Notes: generated from the sequence alone by a model not told the origin. A stretch of 64,000 nucleotides of DNA from Stagnimonas sp965279705 (GCA_965279705.1 OZ257257.1:1302001-1366000); one strand, 5' to 3'; counted from the first letter of the stretch, positions 33,937 through 42,686 are shown. Program-made: numbers and translations.

Positions 33937-34752
33937 ATGCCGCTGCCCGAGACCAACACACTGCTGACCCGTATCGAGGGTGGCGTGCTGCACGTCACCT
34001 TCAACCGTCCCGAGTCGCGCAATTCGATGTCTACGGAAATGCTGGCAGATATTGAGGCGGTGTTCGCGACAGTGGCCGACGACCGCAGCGTGCGCGCTGT
34101 CGTGCTGCGCGGCGCGGGTGGCCACTTTTGTTCGGGTGCCGATCTCAAGTCGATGCTGGCCGGCGGCATGAAGCCGCCCGCACCGGGCGAGCCCGATGCC
34201 GTGGCCAACATGAATCGGAGTTTCGGTACCATGCTGCGCCGCGTGCAGAACGCACCGCAGGTGGTGATTGCCGTCTGTGAAGGTGCGGTGCTGGGCGGCG
34301 GTTTTGGCCTGGCCTGCGTCAGTGATATCGGCTTTGCGCATGTCGATGCCAAGTTCGGTCTCCCCGAAACCACCCGTGGCCTGCCGCCGGCGCAGATCGC
34401 GCCCTTCGTGGTCGAGCGCATCGGCCTCACGCAGGCCCGCCGACTCGCACTCACCGGTGCGCAGTTTCGCGGTGCCGAGGCGTTGCGGCTTGGCTTGGTG
34501 CATGAGGGCTTTGCCAGCGAGGAAGAACTGCAGACGAAGCTCGCCGAGGCAATTCAAAAAGTATTGAACTGCGCGCCCGAAGCCAACGCCGTGACCAAGG
34601 CCATCCTTCTGCAAGCCGGCAAGGTCGATATGGATCTGGTGCTCGACGACGCGGCAGCCAAGTTTGCCGCCTGCGCGCGTGGGCCCGAAGCGCCGGAGGG
34701 CATCACTGCCTTTATTCAGAAACGCAGCCCAAAATGGGCGAACCCCAACTGA
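33937..34752 (+). CDS. atuE: Enoyl-CoA hydratase, probably isohexenylglutaconyl-CoA hydratase
   Basis: A 271-residue crotonase-fold protein. The oxyanion-hole segments G-H-F-C-S-G-A-D-L-K and E-G-A-V-L-G-G-G-F-G-L are visible, with the acidic region F-G-L-P-E-T-T-R-G-L-P-P after it. It hydrates the carboxylated product of geranyl-CoA carboxylase in the Atu pathway, in parallel with methylglutaconyl-CoA hydratase in leucine degradation. It starts 5 bases after the atuD stop; the longer open frame upstream is a shadow over atuD. Substrate assignment depends on context. Confidence 0.8.
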   Translation: MPLPETNTLLTRIEGGVLHVTFNRPESRNSMSTEMLADIEAVFATVADDRSVRAVVLRGAGGHFCSGADLKSMLAGGMKPPAPGEPDAVANMNRSFGTMLRRVQNAPQVVIAVCEGAVLGGGFGLACVSDIGFAHVDAKFGLPETTRGLPPAQIAPFVVERIGLTQARRLALTGAQFRGAEALRLGLVHEGFASEEELQTKLAEAIQKVLNCAPEANAVTKAILLQAGKVDMDLVLDDAAAKFAACARGPEAPEGITAFIQKRSPKWANPN

Positions 34753-34770
34753 ACACCACCGGAGTTCGCC

Positions 34771-35121
34771 ATGACTAAACCCACATTCCTGCTGCCTGTT
34801 GCCGCCATTTTTTCCGTGCTGCTTTCTGCCTGCGCAACGGGCCCGCATACGGTGACGCTGGCCCGCGAAACCGTGTTGTATCGCTGCGCCGGCGACGTTG
34901 ATATGGGCGTGACGTACTCCGGCCGCGCGACGGGCATGGAAGGCACGGCGGATTTGATCTGGGATGGCAAGACCTTCCCGCTCAAGCAGGACGTCAGCGG
35001 CAGTGGCGCGCAATACACCGATGGCACCTTGACGCTCGTTACCAAGGGCGATGAGGCGTTTGTCGAAAAAGCGGGTGAAGTGGTGCTGAAAGACTGCAAC
35101 GCCAAGCTGGCGACACCTTAA
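34771..35121 (+). CDS. MliC-like (C-type lysozyme inhibitor) lipoprotein
   Basis: A 116-residue small lipoprotein with lipobox L-S-A-C (Cys21). The mature part fits the MliC fold: V-L-Y-R-C-A-G-D..., A-D-L-I-W-D-G-K-T-F-P-L, S-G-A-Q-Y-T-D-G-T-L-T-L-V-T-K-G-D-E-A-F-V and a closing V-L-K-D-C, with two cysteines that would pair. MliC proteins inhibit C-type lysozyme at the cell surface. It sits inside the atu operon between atuE and atuF, 18 bases after atuE and 25 before atuF, which is an unexpected place for an envelope defence protein. Inhibitory activity is not shown by sequence alone. Confidence 0.7.
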   Translation: MTKPTFLLPVAAIFSVLLSACATGPHTVTLARETVLYRCAGDVDMGVTYSGRATGMEGTADLIWDGKTFPLKQDVSGSGAQYTDGTLTLVTKGDEAFVEKAGEVVLKDCNAKLATP

Positions 35122-35146
35122 AAAATAAAACGAGGAGCAGCACCGT

Positions 35147-37150
35147 ATGGCCCAGCGTTTCAACAAAGTATTGGTGGCAAACCGCGGCGAGATCGCGCTG
35201 CGCGTGATTCGCGGGGCGAAGAAGCTCGGCTACAAGACGGTTGCCGTCTATGCCGATGCCGACGCCAACAGCCTGCCGGTGCGCGAGGCCGATGAAGCGG
35301 TGCACATCGGTGCCTCACCCGCCAAGGAAAGCTATCTCGTCATCGAGAAGATCATCGAAGCCGCCAAACGCAGCGGGGCGCAGGCGATTCATCCCGGCTA
35401 CGGGTTTCTGTCCGAGCGTGCCGAGTTTGCCAAGGCCGTTGCCGATGCGGGCCTGATCTTCATCGGCCCCGACGCGCACTCCATCGACAAGATGGGTAAC
35501 AAGTCGGCCTCGAAGATTCGGATGATTGCTGCCGGGGTGCCCTGCGTGCCGGGTTATCAGGGCGATGACCAGACTGACGAAACTTTGGTGGTCGAGGCGA
35601 TCAAGGCGGGTTTGCCAGTGATGGTGAAAGCCGCCGCCGGTGGTGGTGGTCGTGGCATGCGCCTGGTGTTCGAGCAGAAAGATTTGCTGGCTGCCGTGCA
35701 GTCCGCACGCAGCGAAGCCAGCAACGCTTTCGGCAGTGGCCAGCTGCTGATCGAGAAGGCCGTGATGAACGCGCGCCACGTCGAGATTCAGGTGTTCGGT
35801 GATCGTCACGGCAACGTCGTGCACTTTGGCGAGCGCGATTGCTCGGTGCAGCGCCGTAATCAAAAGGTGGTGGAAGAAGCGCCGTCGCCAGCGGTGGACG
35901 ATGCGTTGCGCCTGAAGATGGGCGCTGCCGCCGTTGCTGCCGCCAAGGCTGTGCAATACGTCGGTGCTGGCACCGTCGAGTTCATGCTCGCCAAAGATGG
36001 CGCGTTCTACTTCCTCGAGATGAACACACGTTTGCAGGTCGAGCACCCGGTGACGGAGCTGGTCTACGGCGTTGATCTCGTCGAGTGGCAGCTGCGCGTG
36101 GCGCAGGGTGAAAAGCTGCCGCTGGCGCAGGAAGAGATTCTCGACAATCGCTTCGGTCACGCCATCGAAGTGCGTCTGTGCGCCGAAGACCCACTCGACA
36201 ACTACCTGCCGCAAACCGGCCCGGTGCTGCGCTGGCAAGCGCCGACGGGCGAGGGTGTGCGCGTCGATACCTATCTGGAGACGGGCAGTGCGGTCAGCCC
36301 GTTCTATGACTCGATGCAGGCCAAGGTCATCGCCTGGGGCGAAGACCGCGAGACGGCACGGCAGCGTCTGCTGAAAGCACTCGACGAGACCCGTTTTCTC
36401 GGCCTCGTCACCAACAAGGATTATCTGCACGCCGTCCTCTCGCACGAGGCGTTCGCGGGCGGCGATTTCAGCACTGGCTTCATCGGTGAGTACTTCCCGC
36501 AAGAGACCATCAATGCGGCCAAGCCCTCGGCGCGGCAGATCGTGCTGGCTGCGGTCGCGCTCTATCTCGATGACGCGCGCAAGCTACGTGAGCAGCACCA
36601 GATCGAGGCCGAGATGATGGGCTGGCACAGCTCGCACGAAACCGGCATCGACTTCAAACTCAAGTGCCGCAGTGCCGAGACCGATCTCGAATTGCTGGCG
36701 CACGACGGCCATCTATTCACTGCCCGCATCGGTGAAACCGAAGTAGCGATTGATGTGACGCGCCACGACGCGCAGGGCTTCGCATACATCGCCGATGGCG
36801 TGCAGGGCAAGGCGCAGCTCGCCCGCAATGGCGATGCGCTGTGGCTCGAAGCCGAGGGCAATACCTGGTGCTTCATCGACCGCACGCTCGCACCCGTCGA
36901 AGGCCCGGCAGCGGGTAGTGATGGGCGTCTGCTGGCGCACAGCGATGGCAAGGTCGTGGCCGTGCATGTGAAGCCGGGCGACATCGTCGAGAAGGGCCAG
37001 ACGCTTGCTGTGCTGGAGGCGATGAAGATGGAGTTCCAGTTGTCGTTGCCGGTCGGCGGCGTGGTGGAGTCTGTCGGTGTTGCTGCCGGCACACAGGTGC
37101 GTAATAAGACCCTGCTGGTGCAGGTGAAGCCGGTTGCTAAAACGGGCTAG
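35147..37150 (+). CDS. atuF: Geranyl-CoA carboxylase alpha (biotin carboxylase/BCCP) subunit
   Basis: A 667-residue protein joining a biotin-carboxylase domain (residues 1 to about 450; V-L-V-A-N-R-G-E-I-A-L-R at the start, H-P-G-Y-G-F-L-S-E, G-G-G-G-R-G-M-R and E-M-N-T-R-L-Q-V-E-H) and a C-terminal biotin carrier domain with E-A-M-K-M, biotin Lys627. It carboxylates biotin with ATP and bicarbonate for the AtuC partner. Length and architecture fit AtuF or the MCC alpha subunit; context favours AtuF. Its stop codon overlaps the stop of the convergent nitrilase gene in a CTAG. Confidence 0.85.
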   Translation: MAQRFNKVLVANRGEIALRVIRGAKKLGYKTVAVYADADANSLPVREADEAVHIGASPAKESYLVIEKIIEAAKRSGAQAIHPGYGFLSERAEFAKAVADAGLIFIGPDAHSIDKMGNKSASKIRMIAAGVPCVPGYQGDDQTDETLVVEAIKAGLPVMVKAAAGGGGRGMRLVFEQKDLLAAVQSARSEASNAFGSGQLLIEKAVMNARHVEIQVFGDRHGNVVHFGERDCSVQRRNQKVVEEAPSPAVDDALRLKMGAAAVAAAKAVQYVGAGTVEFMLAKDGAFYFLEMNTRLQVEHPVTELVYGVDLVEWQLRVAQGEKLPLAQEEILDNRFGHAIEVRLCAEDPLDNYLPQTGPVLRWQAPTGEGVRVDTYLETGSAVSPFYDSMQAKVIAWGEDRETARQRLLKALDETRFLGLVTNKDYLHAVLSHEAFAGGDFSTGFIGEYFPQETINAAKPSARQIVLAAVALYLDDARKLREQHQIEAEMMGWHSSHETGIDFKLKCRSAETDLELLAHDGHLFTARIGETEVAIDVTRHDAQGFAYIADGVQGKAQLARNGDALWLEAEGNTWCFIDRTLAPVEGPAAGSDGRLLAHSDGKVVAVHVKPGDIVEKGQTLAVLEAMKMEFQLSLPVGGVVESVGVAAGTQVRNKTLLVQVKPVAKTG

Positions 37151-38064
37151 CGCAGGTCTTCGATCACGATCTTCGGCAGCAGGCCCAAGCCCGGCTGCCG
37201 AGCCCAGTCGCGATGGTTGAACACCTGCCCATCGGCACGCACGGCGGCGAGCTTTGCGGGGTCGATGTCGGCGGTGACGCATTGCGGCTGGTTCCATTCG
37301 CCGATGGCCAGCACGCCGTCATCCGGCAGGCCGCGGTCAGGTGGTGTGTAGATGCCGGCCCTGCCGACGTTCACATCGACACAGGCGCTCCAGGGTGCCA
37401 AGCCCACCAGCGGCGCCTGCACCACCACGCATTGATTTTCCAAAGCGCGCGCTTGTGCCCCGACCCGCACGCGCCAGTAGCCGGCAATGGTGTCGGTGCA
37501 GCTCGGGGCGAGAATGATCTGTGCGCCCGCCTCGACCTGCGCGCGGGCGAGCAGGGGGAACTCGACGTCGTAGCAGATGTTGACGGCGATGCGGCCCAGT
37601 GCGGTGTCGAACACCTTGAGCGTGTCGCCGGCGCTAATACCCCAAAGTTCGGTCTCGAAGCGCGTCATCGTCCACTTGTCCTGCCAGCCACTGTTGCCAT
37701 TGGGTGCGAACAGATGGGCGCGGTTGCGATAGATCGGTGTTGCTCCCGCGTCGCTGATCTGTACGGGGAAGCTGCCTGCGAGGATGTGCAGCTGGTATTC
37801 GCGGGCGAGGCTCGCGTGCAGTGCGAGCCAATCACCGTGCAGGCTCTGTATGGCGCGCAGCTCTTGCTGCAACTGACCCTTGATGGTGCTTGGGAACAGT
37901 GCCGCCAGTGACATCGCTGCGTATTCCGGGAACACCAGCAGTTGCGCGCCTTGCCCCGCGGCTTGCGAGACGAAATGCGCGAGTGTGCGCTCGACTTCAG
38001 CCCAATCCTGCGGTGCGAACACCGGAAACTGTGCGGCGGCAATGCGAAGCAAAGGGGTGCTCAC
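37147..38064 (-). CDS. Carbon-nitrogen hydrolase (nitrilase superfamily)
   Basis: A 305-residue enzyme. The Glu-Lys-Cys triad is visible in V-F-P-E-Y-A-A (Glu), the K of W-Q-D-K-W-T-M-T-R-F-E, and I-C-Y-D-V-E-F-P (Cys), with the linked E-L-W-G-I segment before it. It is an amidase or N-carbamoyl-type hydrolase of a small substrate; the exact one is unknown. The start is a GTG (complement of 38062-38064) overlapping the stop of the GNAT gene (GTGA), so the two are translationally coupled. The open frame extends further upstream inside the GNAT gene. Confidence 0.85.
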   Translation of the reverse strand: MSTPLLRIAAAQFPVFAPQDWAEVERTLAHFVSQAAGQGAQLLVFPEYAAMSLAALFPSTIKGQLQQELRAIQSLHGDWLALHASLAREYQLHILAGSFPVQISDAGATPIYRNRAHLFAPNGNSGWQDKWTMTRFETELWGISAGDTLKVFDTALGRIAVNICYDVEFPLLARAQVEAGAQIILAPSCTDTIAGYWRVRVGAQARALENQCVVVQAPLVGLAPWSACVDVNVGRAGIYTPPDRGLPDDGVLAIGEWNQPQCVTADIDPAKLAAVRADGQVFNHRDWARQPGLGLLPKIVIEDLR

Positions 38065-38651
38065 AAGTCGCGCAACCAGTAGGTGAGCGTGTGCGGCGTG
38101 GGTGCTGACTCGCCGCGGTCCAGCCACTCAAACGTGCACTGCAAGGCGGGCTGACGGGTGTAGCCGCGCCGTGTCCAGAAAGCATCGTTGGGCGTGTAGT
38201 CTGCGGGCTTGAGCGGATGATTTGCAGGTCGGTCGACGGCGCAGAAGGCGCAGAGCGTCAGCCCCAAAGCGCGAGCATGCGCCTCGCGCTGCTCGAAGAA
38301 GGCCACGCCGATACCGCGGCCGCGATGGCTGGCGAGCACCACTGATTCACCAAAGTAGAGCGTGTTGCCGGTATCGAGTGCAGCTTGCTCGAAGGGTTTG
38401 CGCATGGCGCTTTCAGCACTCTGCATCGGCAACGCGGTTGTGGCGCCTACACACCGCGCACCATCCCAGGCCAGCACCGCGATGCTGTCGTCGCAAGCTG
38501 CATAGGTTTCGAGGTATTGGCGCTCGTAGTCGAGGGTGCCGTCGTAGAGATAAGGCCAGTCGCGGAACACCGTCAACCGCAGTATGGCCAGCACCTGAAG
38601 TGGCTCGCGAATCGCAGCGCCTTTCAGGGCTTGATAGCGGATATCGCTCAC
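38061..38651 (-). CDS. GNAT-family N-acetyltransferase
   Basis: A 196-residue protein with the acetyl-CoA-binding core visible as V-V-L-A-S-H-R-G-R-G-I-G-V-A-F-F-E-Q-R (the R/Q-x-x-G-x-G motif A). The start is chosen as GTG complementing 38649-38651, which has AAGG/GAGG upstream; another GTG 18 bases further upstream would overlap the previous gene. It sits between the SnoaL-like gene and the nitrilase-fold gene in a tightly packed minus-strand unit. Pairing GNAT with nitrilase suggests linked N-acyl chemistry, but the substrate is not evident. Confidence 0.8.
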   Translation of the reverse strand: MSDIRYQALKGAAIREPLQVLAILRLTVFRDWPYLYDGTLDYERQYLETYAACDDSIAVLAWDGARCVGATTALPMQSAESAMRKPFEQAALDTGNTLYFGESVVLASHRGRGIGVAFFEQREAHARALGLTLCAFCAVDRPANHPLKPADYTPNDAFWTRRGYTRQPALQCTFEWLDRGESAPTPHTLTYWLRDL

Positions 38652-38661
38652 AGGCCTTGCC

Positions 38662-39069
38662 TCAAGCACCGACCTGTTTCAGCCAATCCTGCAAGTTGTA
38701 GTAGTTGCTGATGCGCGCGACCTTGCCGTCGCGAATATCGAAGAACGCGCTGGCGGGCAGCGTGTATTTCTGCCCGGTTGCAGGCGGCAGGCCTTCATCG
38801 GTTTTCAGGTATTCGCCCAGCACCGTGAATTCAGCAGCGCCGCGCGTACCGTCGTCGCTCGCGAATACGGTGATATCGACGATCTGCTCGCGGTAGCTGG
38901 TGTTCATGCGCTGCATGAAGGCGACGAAAGCATCACGCCCCACTTCACGTCCGCTTTGGTTGATGTCGTGCGCCACATCGTCGGTGAGCAAGCCCACAAA
39001 TGCAGGCATGTCGCCCGCATTGAAGGCGGCGTAATAGCGGCGGATAAGATCAGTAGTGGCAGAGCGCAT
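38662..39069 (-). CDS. SnoaL-like/ketosteroid-isomerase-fold protein
   Basis: A 135-residue cone-fold protein with the typical pattern Y-Y-A-A-F-N-A-G-D-M-P-A-F-V-G-L-L-T-D-D-V-A-H-D-I and a C-terminal F-F-D-I-R-D-G-K-V-A-R-I-S-N-Y-Y-N segment. Such proteins are small isomerases, cyclases or ligand binders. I choose the ATG complementing 39067-39069; the upstream open frame reads through the ompA-family terminator. It is the first gene of the SnoaL-GNAT-nitrilase unit. Confidence 0.82.
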   Translation of the reverse strand: MRSATTDLIRRYYAAFNAGDMPAFVGLLTDDVAHDINQSGREVGRDAFVAFMQRMNTSYREQIVDITVFASDDGTRGAAEFTVLGEYLKTDEGLPPATGQKYTLPASAFFDIRDGKVARISNYYNLQDWLKQVGA

Positions 39070-39121
39070 GGTCAGTTCTTGAAAGCGAGTGAGGGGTAGC
39101 AACGGCAGGGACGCAGTCGCA

Positions 39122-39157
39122 ATAAAAAACCCGGCAGATGTTGCCATCTGCCGGGTT
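39122..39157 (-). terminator. Rho-independent terminator after the OmpA-family gene
   Basis: A 13-base stem (AACCCGGCAGATG / CATCTGCCGGGTT) with a 4-base loop at 39128-39157 is followed on the minus strand by a T-run (plus-strand A-run at 39124-39129). It lies 30 bases after the stop of the minus-strand OmpA-family gene. Confidence 0.88.
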
Positions 39158-39187
39158 CGATTCGCCATCAGCGAATGAGGTTGAAGG

Positions 39188-40696
39188 TCAGTTGGTGACC
39201 TTGAACTCCACGCGGCGGTTGTTATCGCGACCAGCTTCGGTGGCGTTGGTGTCGATCGGCACGCTTTCGCCGAAGCCGACCGGCTTCAGGTTGGCGCCCA
39301 CTGCACCCTTGTCCATGAGGAACTTCTTCACGACGTTTGCACGACGCTCGGAGAGACCCTGGTTGTAGGCATCGGAGCCGATGTCATCCGTGTGGCCTTC
39401 GACATCGACCTTGACGGTGGGGTAACTCTTCAGCGTTTCGCCGACGTCGGCCAAGATCTTCTCGGAAGGCTTGGTGAGGCGATCGGAGTCGAACTCGAAC
39501 TTCACACCGCGCAGGATGAAGCGCTTGTCGATGGCGCAACCATTCTTGTCGACTGCCTCGCCCGGACGGGGCTTGCGGCAATCACCCACCAGCGCGCAGC
39601 CATTGGGCAGAACCTTCAGGCCCGGCGGCGTGTTGGGGCACTCGTCGAGATAGTCGGGGATGCCGTCGCCATCGCTATCCAGCGGGCAGCCATCCGGGCC
39701 TACCGCAATACCCTTGGGCGAGTTGGGGCACTTGTCGAGGTAGTCGGGGATGCCATCGCCATCCGCATCGGTGAAGGGGCAGCCGCGCTCATCCACCTTG
39801 GTGCCAGCCGGTGTTGCAGGGCACTTGTCGAGGTAGTCGGGGATGCCATCGCCGTCGCTGTCCAGCGGGCAACCGTCCAGACCGACCGCAATACCGCGCG
39901 GGGTGCCGGGGCACTTGTCGTTGACATCGAGCACGCCGTCGCCATCGGAGTCAGCCGGGCAGCCGTCTTTGTTGACGACCGTTCCCTTCGGGGTGTTGGG
40001 GCACTTGTCCAGATAGTCCGGCACGCCGTCGCCATCAAGATCGGTGGGGCAACCATCGGAGTAGACCGTGACGCCTTTGGGGGTGCCAGGGCACTTGTCG
40101 CGGCTGTTGGGCACGCCGTCGCCATCTTCATCGTCCGGGTCCGCGCCAAACTTGTAGCGGAAGCCAGCCGTCAGGCCGCCGGTATTGAAGGTGGATTTTT
40201 CGACGACGCCGGTCTTGGAAATGAAGTCCAGGTTGTAGCGAGCTTCCAGCCTGAAATCGAGCGCCTGGTTGACACGCACCATCGCACCAGCGCCGAAGCC
40301 CAGACCGCCGCCACTCAGGCTTTCGCCGAGGAAGTCGATCTGATGCACATTGATGTTGGCGATACCGTAAGGCCGGAACGTCTCGGACTCAGGTAAGAAG
40401 TAGCCCAAGCCGCTCACGCCAAAAGTCAGGCGCTTGTAGCTGTTGCCAGACGGCAGATCGGAGAGATCCTGATTGGCATAGGCGCCTTCGATTTCAAAGC
40501 CAAAGTTGGGAAGCAGCGTGCGACCAACCGTCAAGCTCCCAGCTGGTCCTGCACCGGTCCCCGAAAAAATCGCTCCCACGGACGGTGATACGTACCAGCG
40601 GTAATCAGTCTCTGCGGCCTGCGCGGCTGAGACGCTGAAGCTCAACGCGGCAATTGCACTTGCAGCTGCCGTGATGATCCGGGCAAATAATTTCAT
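39188..40696 (-). CDS. OmpA-family outer-membrane protein with six thrombospondin type-3 repeats
   Basis: A 502-residue protein. A signal peptide (...A-Q-A) precedes an eight-stranded-type beta-barrel domain (about residues 27-190). Six calcium-binding TSP3 repeats follow (about residues 193-375; each with D-x-D-G-D-G-V/I-P-D-x-x-D-K-C-P and a closing D-G-C-P), then a C-terminal OmpA domain (G-V-K-F-E-F-D-S-D, G-H-T-D-D-I-G-S, N-Q-G-L-S-E-R-R-A-N-V-V) that binds peptidoglycan. It links outer membrane and cell wall, with the repeats as a rigid Ca-stabilised spacer. It has its own terminator and promoter region. Confidence 0.93.
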   Translation of the reverse strand: MKLFARIITAAASAIAALSFSVSAAQAAETDYRWYVSPSVGAIFSGTGAGPAGSLTVGRTLLPNFGFEIEGAYANQDLSDLPSGNSYKRLTFGVSGLGYFLPESETFRPYGIANINVHQIDFLGESLSGGGLGFGAGAMVRVNQALDFRLEARYNLDFISKTGVVEKSTFNTGGLTAGFRYKFGADPDDEDGDGVPNSRDKCPGTPKGVTVYSDGCPTDLDGDGVPDYLDKCPNTPKGTVVNKDGCPADSDGDGVLDVNDKCPGTPRGIAVGLDGCPLDSDGDGIPDYLDKCPATPAGTKVDERGCPFTDADGDGIPDYLDKCPNSPKGIAVGPDGCPLDSDGDGIPDYLDECPNTPPGLKVLPNGCALVGDCRKPRPGEAVDKNGCAIDKRFILRGVKFEFDSDRLTKPSEKILADVGETLKSYPTVKVDVEGHTDDIGSDAYNQGLSERRANVVKKFLMDKGAVGANLKPVGFGESVPIDTNATEAGRDNNRRVEFKVTN

Positions 40697-40748
40697 GTTG
40701 CTTCTTCCCTGATTCAGATGTGGTTAGTGACTTCGACGAACCGTATGC

Positions 40749-40778
40749 CATCAAAAGCAATATGAATGGCTTTTGATG
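40749..40778. other. Stem-loop upstream of the OmpA-family gene
   Basis: CATCAAAAGC (40749-40758) and GCTTTTGATG (40769-40778) form a perfect 10-base stem with a 10-base loop, 53 bases upstream of the OmpA-family start codon, so it could lie in that transcript's 5' leader or overlap its promoter. The rest of the 262-base gap 40697-40958 is A/T-rich, suitable for two divergent promoters, with no gene seen. Confidence 0.6.
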
Positions 40779-40958
40779 CTCCACTGCAAAAAACTAGCTG
40801 CCATATTATTGACGTGACGCTCATGCAGCATTCATCTGCATTATTATTCGAGAGTGCAGTAGACGTAAACCTTTATGTTGAATGCACAGCTAAAGCTACT
40901 AGCCGACGCTGTGTAGCCCAAACCTAATTAATGCAGTCAAAAACCGCTGGGGATACCG

Positions 40959-42674
40959 ATGAAACGTAATGTTGGCTTTTTTGCGACGTGTAGCTTGGCA
41001 CTTGCTCTGTCGGCCTGCGGTGGCGGTGGCGTGCAGAGCCCGGATTTCAATGGCGTGCTGAATGGTGTGGTCATTGAAGAGGTTGCCCCCAACACGCTCA
41101 CCGTAGACGTCGGCGCCACTCTGCCGCTCAAGGCGTTCGGCCTCTACACCTTGCCGCCCGGAGCCGATGGCGGCGAAGCCTGCGGTGCGTTTCGCTGCAC
41201 CCGCGGCAATGCAACCGGTGTGACCTGGAGCGTGACTGGCCAGGATGCCCAGTACGTCACCGTCGATAGTGCTGGCGTCGTTCGTGGCATCAAGCGCAAG
41301 CCCCCGACGGGAACCACCGGTCTCGGCTCTATCGAGATCACCGCGCGCATCGGCGACCTGCCGAGCGACACCGCCAACATCAAGGTGGACGGCGAAGTCC
41401 TGAAATCGCTGGTGTTCACGCCGTCATCGTTGTCGGGCGCATCGCTGCTGCCGGTGCCTGTCGGCATCAGCCAGCCGGTTGCCATTCAGGGCCAATACAC
41501 CGTGCGCGGCGACTTCAGCACGACCGGCCCTACGCGCGACATCATTTCTGAAACCATCAACTGGTCGATCAACGACACGGCTTTTGCAACGGTTGTGCGT
41601 GCCACCGGCGTCACCAACTCGATCACGGGTGTTCGCGAAACGGTGACACCGAAGCCCACGTTGACCGTTCGTGCCACCAATCTTGAAGGGGATCCCGTCA
41701 CGGTGGTGCAGAGCGTCACTGTCACACCGCCGGTCATTGTCGGTATGGCCTCGGTCCGCTCGGACAAGGACATCATCGAGATCGACGAATCGATTCCCTT
41801 GATCGCACTCGGTCGCTACAGCGACGGCAGCAATCGCGACCTCACCAAAGTGGTTGCGGGCGCCACCGTCAGCAACGACGACTTGGTGACTTTCGCCGCT
41901 GCCGGCACGTCAACGGATGGTGGGCCGATCGTCAGCGTGAATGCCACTACCGGTATCGCGACCGGTCGTGCAGTAGGTAACTCCACGGTTACGGCGACGT
42001 TCAAGGACAACGTGGTGCAGAGCGGCCTTGCGTTCTCCACGACGCCTGCTTCCGCCAGCAAAACCATTGCAGTGAAGGACAAGGTTTGTCTCGCGCAATT
42101 TGTTTCGCCTGCTGCAACGTCGACGAGCACCACCACGACCTCGGCGACCAGCTGCGGTGTGAGCGGTTCTTGCCGCACGACCAATCCGCCGAATGCCATT
42201 ACGGCAGCCCCCTTGACCACAGACTCGGCAAACTTCCAGGTCGCAAGTCCGGGCGGCTTGATCGCAAGCGGTTACACGCTGGACCTGCGCGTCAACGGCG
42301 CTGCTGTGATTGCAGCCAGCACCGCTGCACCGCGCCGCATCGGTCTCGTGGTGGGTGTGCCGCAGGACACCACGCTGTTCAACCCCGCGAGCGATTTGAC
42401 CATCAGCGCTTTCAATGGCACGGGTGCCGGTACGGCCATCACTAATCTGTCGGCGGTCAACCTCAACACACAGGTCGGCGGCTTCAATCAGGTGTTGGTC
42501 TATGGCGATGTCACGACACCCTTCACCGGGATACTGACCACGCTGCCAGTGTCATCCGGCACGCCGCTGCTCGACGCACTGCTGCAACTGCTCGGCGCCG
42601 GACAAACGGTATCGTTCGAAGTGCCGGTGTTCCAGGTTTGCTCGTCGGCACGTCCGCCTGCGACCACTCCTTGA
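40959..42674 (+). CDS. Ig-like (BIG2-type) repeat lipoprotein
   Basis: A 571-residue predicted lipoprotein with lipobox L-S-A-C (Cys20) followed by a poly-Gly stretch. The mature part shows repeated all-beta segments of about 90-100 residues with patterns such as V-T-W-S-V-T...V-T-V-D-S-A-G-V-V-R-G-I and V-S-V-N-A-T-T-G-I-A-T-G-R-A-V-G-N-S-T-V-T-A-T-F, which are the hallmark of bacterial Ig-like group 2 domains. At least two such repeats are visible. The C-terminal 190 residues are Thr/Ser-rich and unassigned. It is divergent from the OmpA-family gene and ends in a terminator. A cell-surface adhesive or structural role is inferred. Confidence 0.75.
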   Translation: MKRNVGFFATCSLALALSACGGGGVQSPDFNGVLNGVVIEEVAPNTLTVDVGATLPLKAFGLYTLPPGADGGEACGAFRCTRGNATGVTWSVTGQDAQYVTVDSAGVVRGIKRKPPTGTTGLGSIEITARIGDLPSDTANIKVDGEVLKSLVFTPSSLSGASLLPVPVGISQPVAIQGQYTVRGDFSTTGPTRDIISETINWSINDTAFATVVRATGVTNSITGVRETVTPKPTLTVRATNLEGDPVTVVQSVTVTPPVIVGMASVRSDKDIIEIDESIPLIALGRYSDGSNRDLTKVVAGATVSNDDLVTFAAAGTSTDGGPIVSVNATTGIATGRAVGNSTVTATFKDNVVQSGLAFSTTPASASKTIAVKDKVCLAQFVSPAATSTSTTTTSATSCGVSGSCRTTNPPNAITAAPLTTDSANFQVASPGGLIASGYTLDLRVNGAAVIAASTAAPRRIGLVVGVPQDTTLFNPASDLTISAFNGTGAGTAITNLSAVNLNTQVGGFNQVLVYGDVTTPFTGILTTLPVSSGTPLLDALLQLLGAGQTVSFEVPVFQVCSSARPPATTP

Positions 42675-42686
42675 GACGATTGCTGG

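Noticed and set aside
31123..37150. Leucine-degradation (liu) cluster
   Set aside because: Possible on carboxylase families alone, but the order C-D-E-F, the dehydrogenase resembling citronellyl-CoA dehydrogenase and lack of an isovaleryl-CoA dehydrogenase/HMG-CoA lyase favour atu. Not fully excluded.
39590..40140. Tandem DNA repeat region considered as CRISPR or minisatellite
   Set aside because: The periodicity is explained by six translated TSP3 protein repeats.
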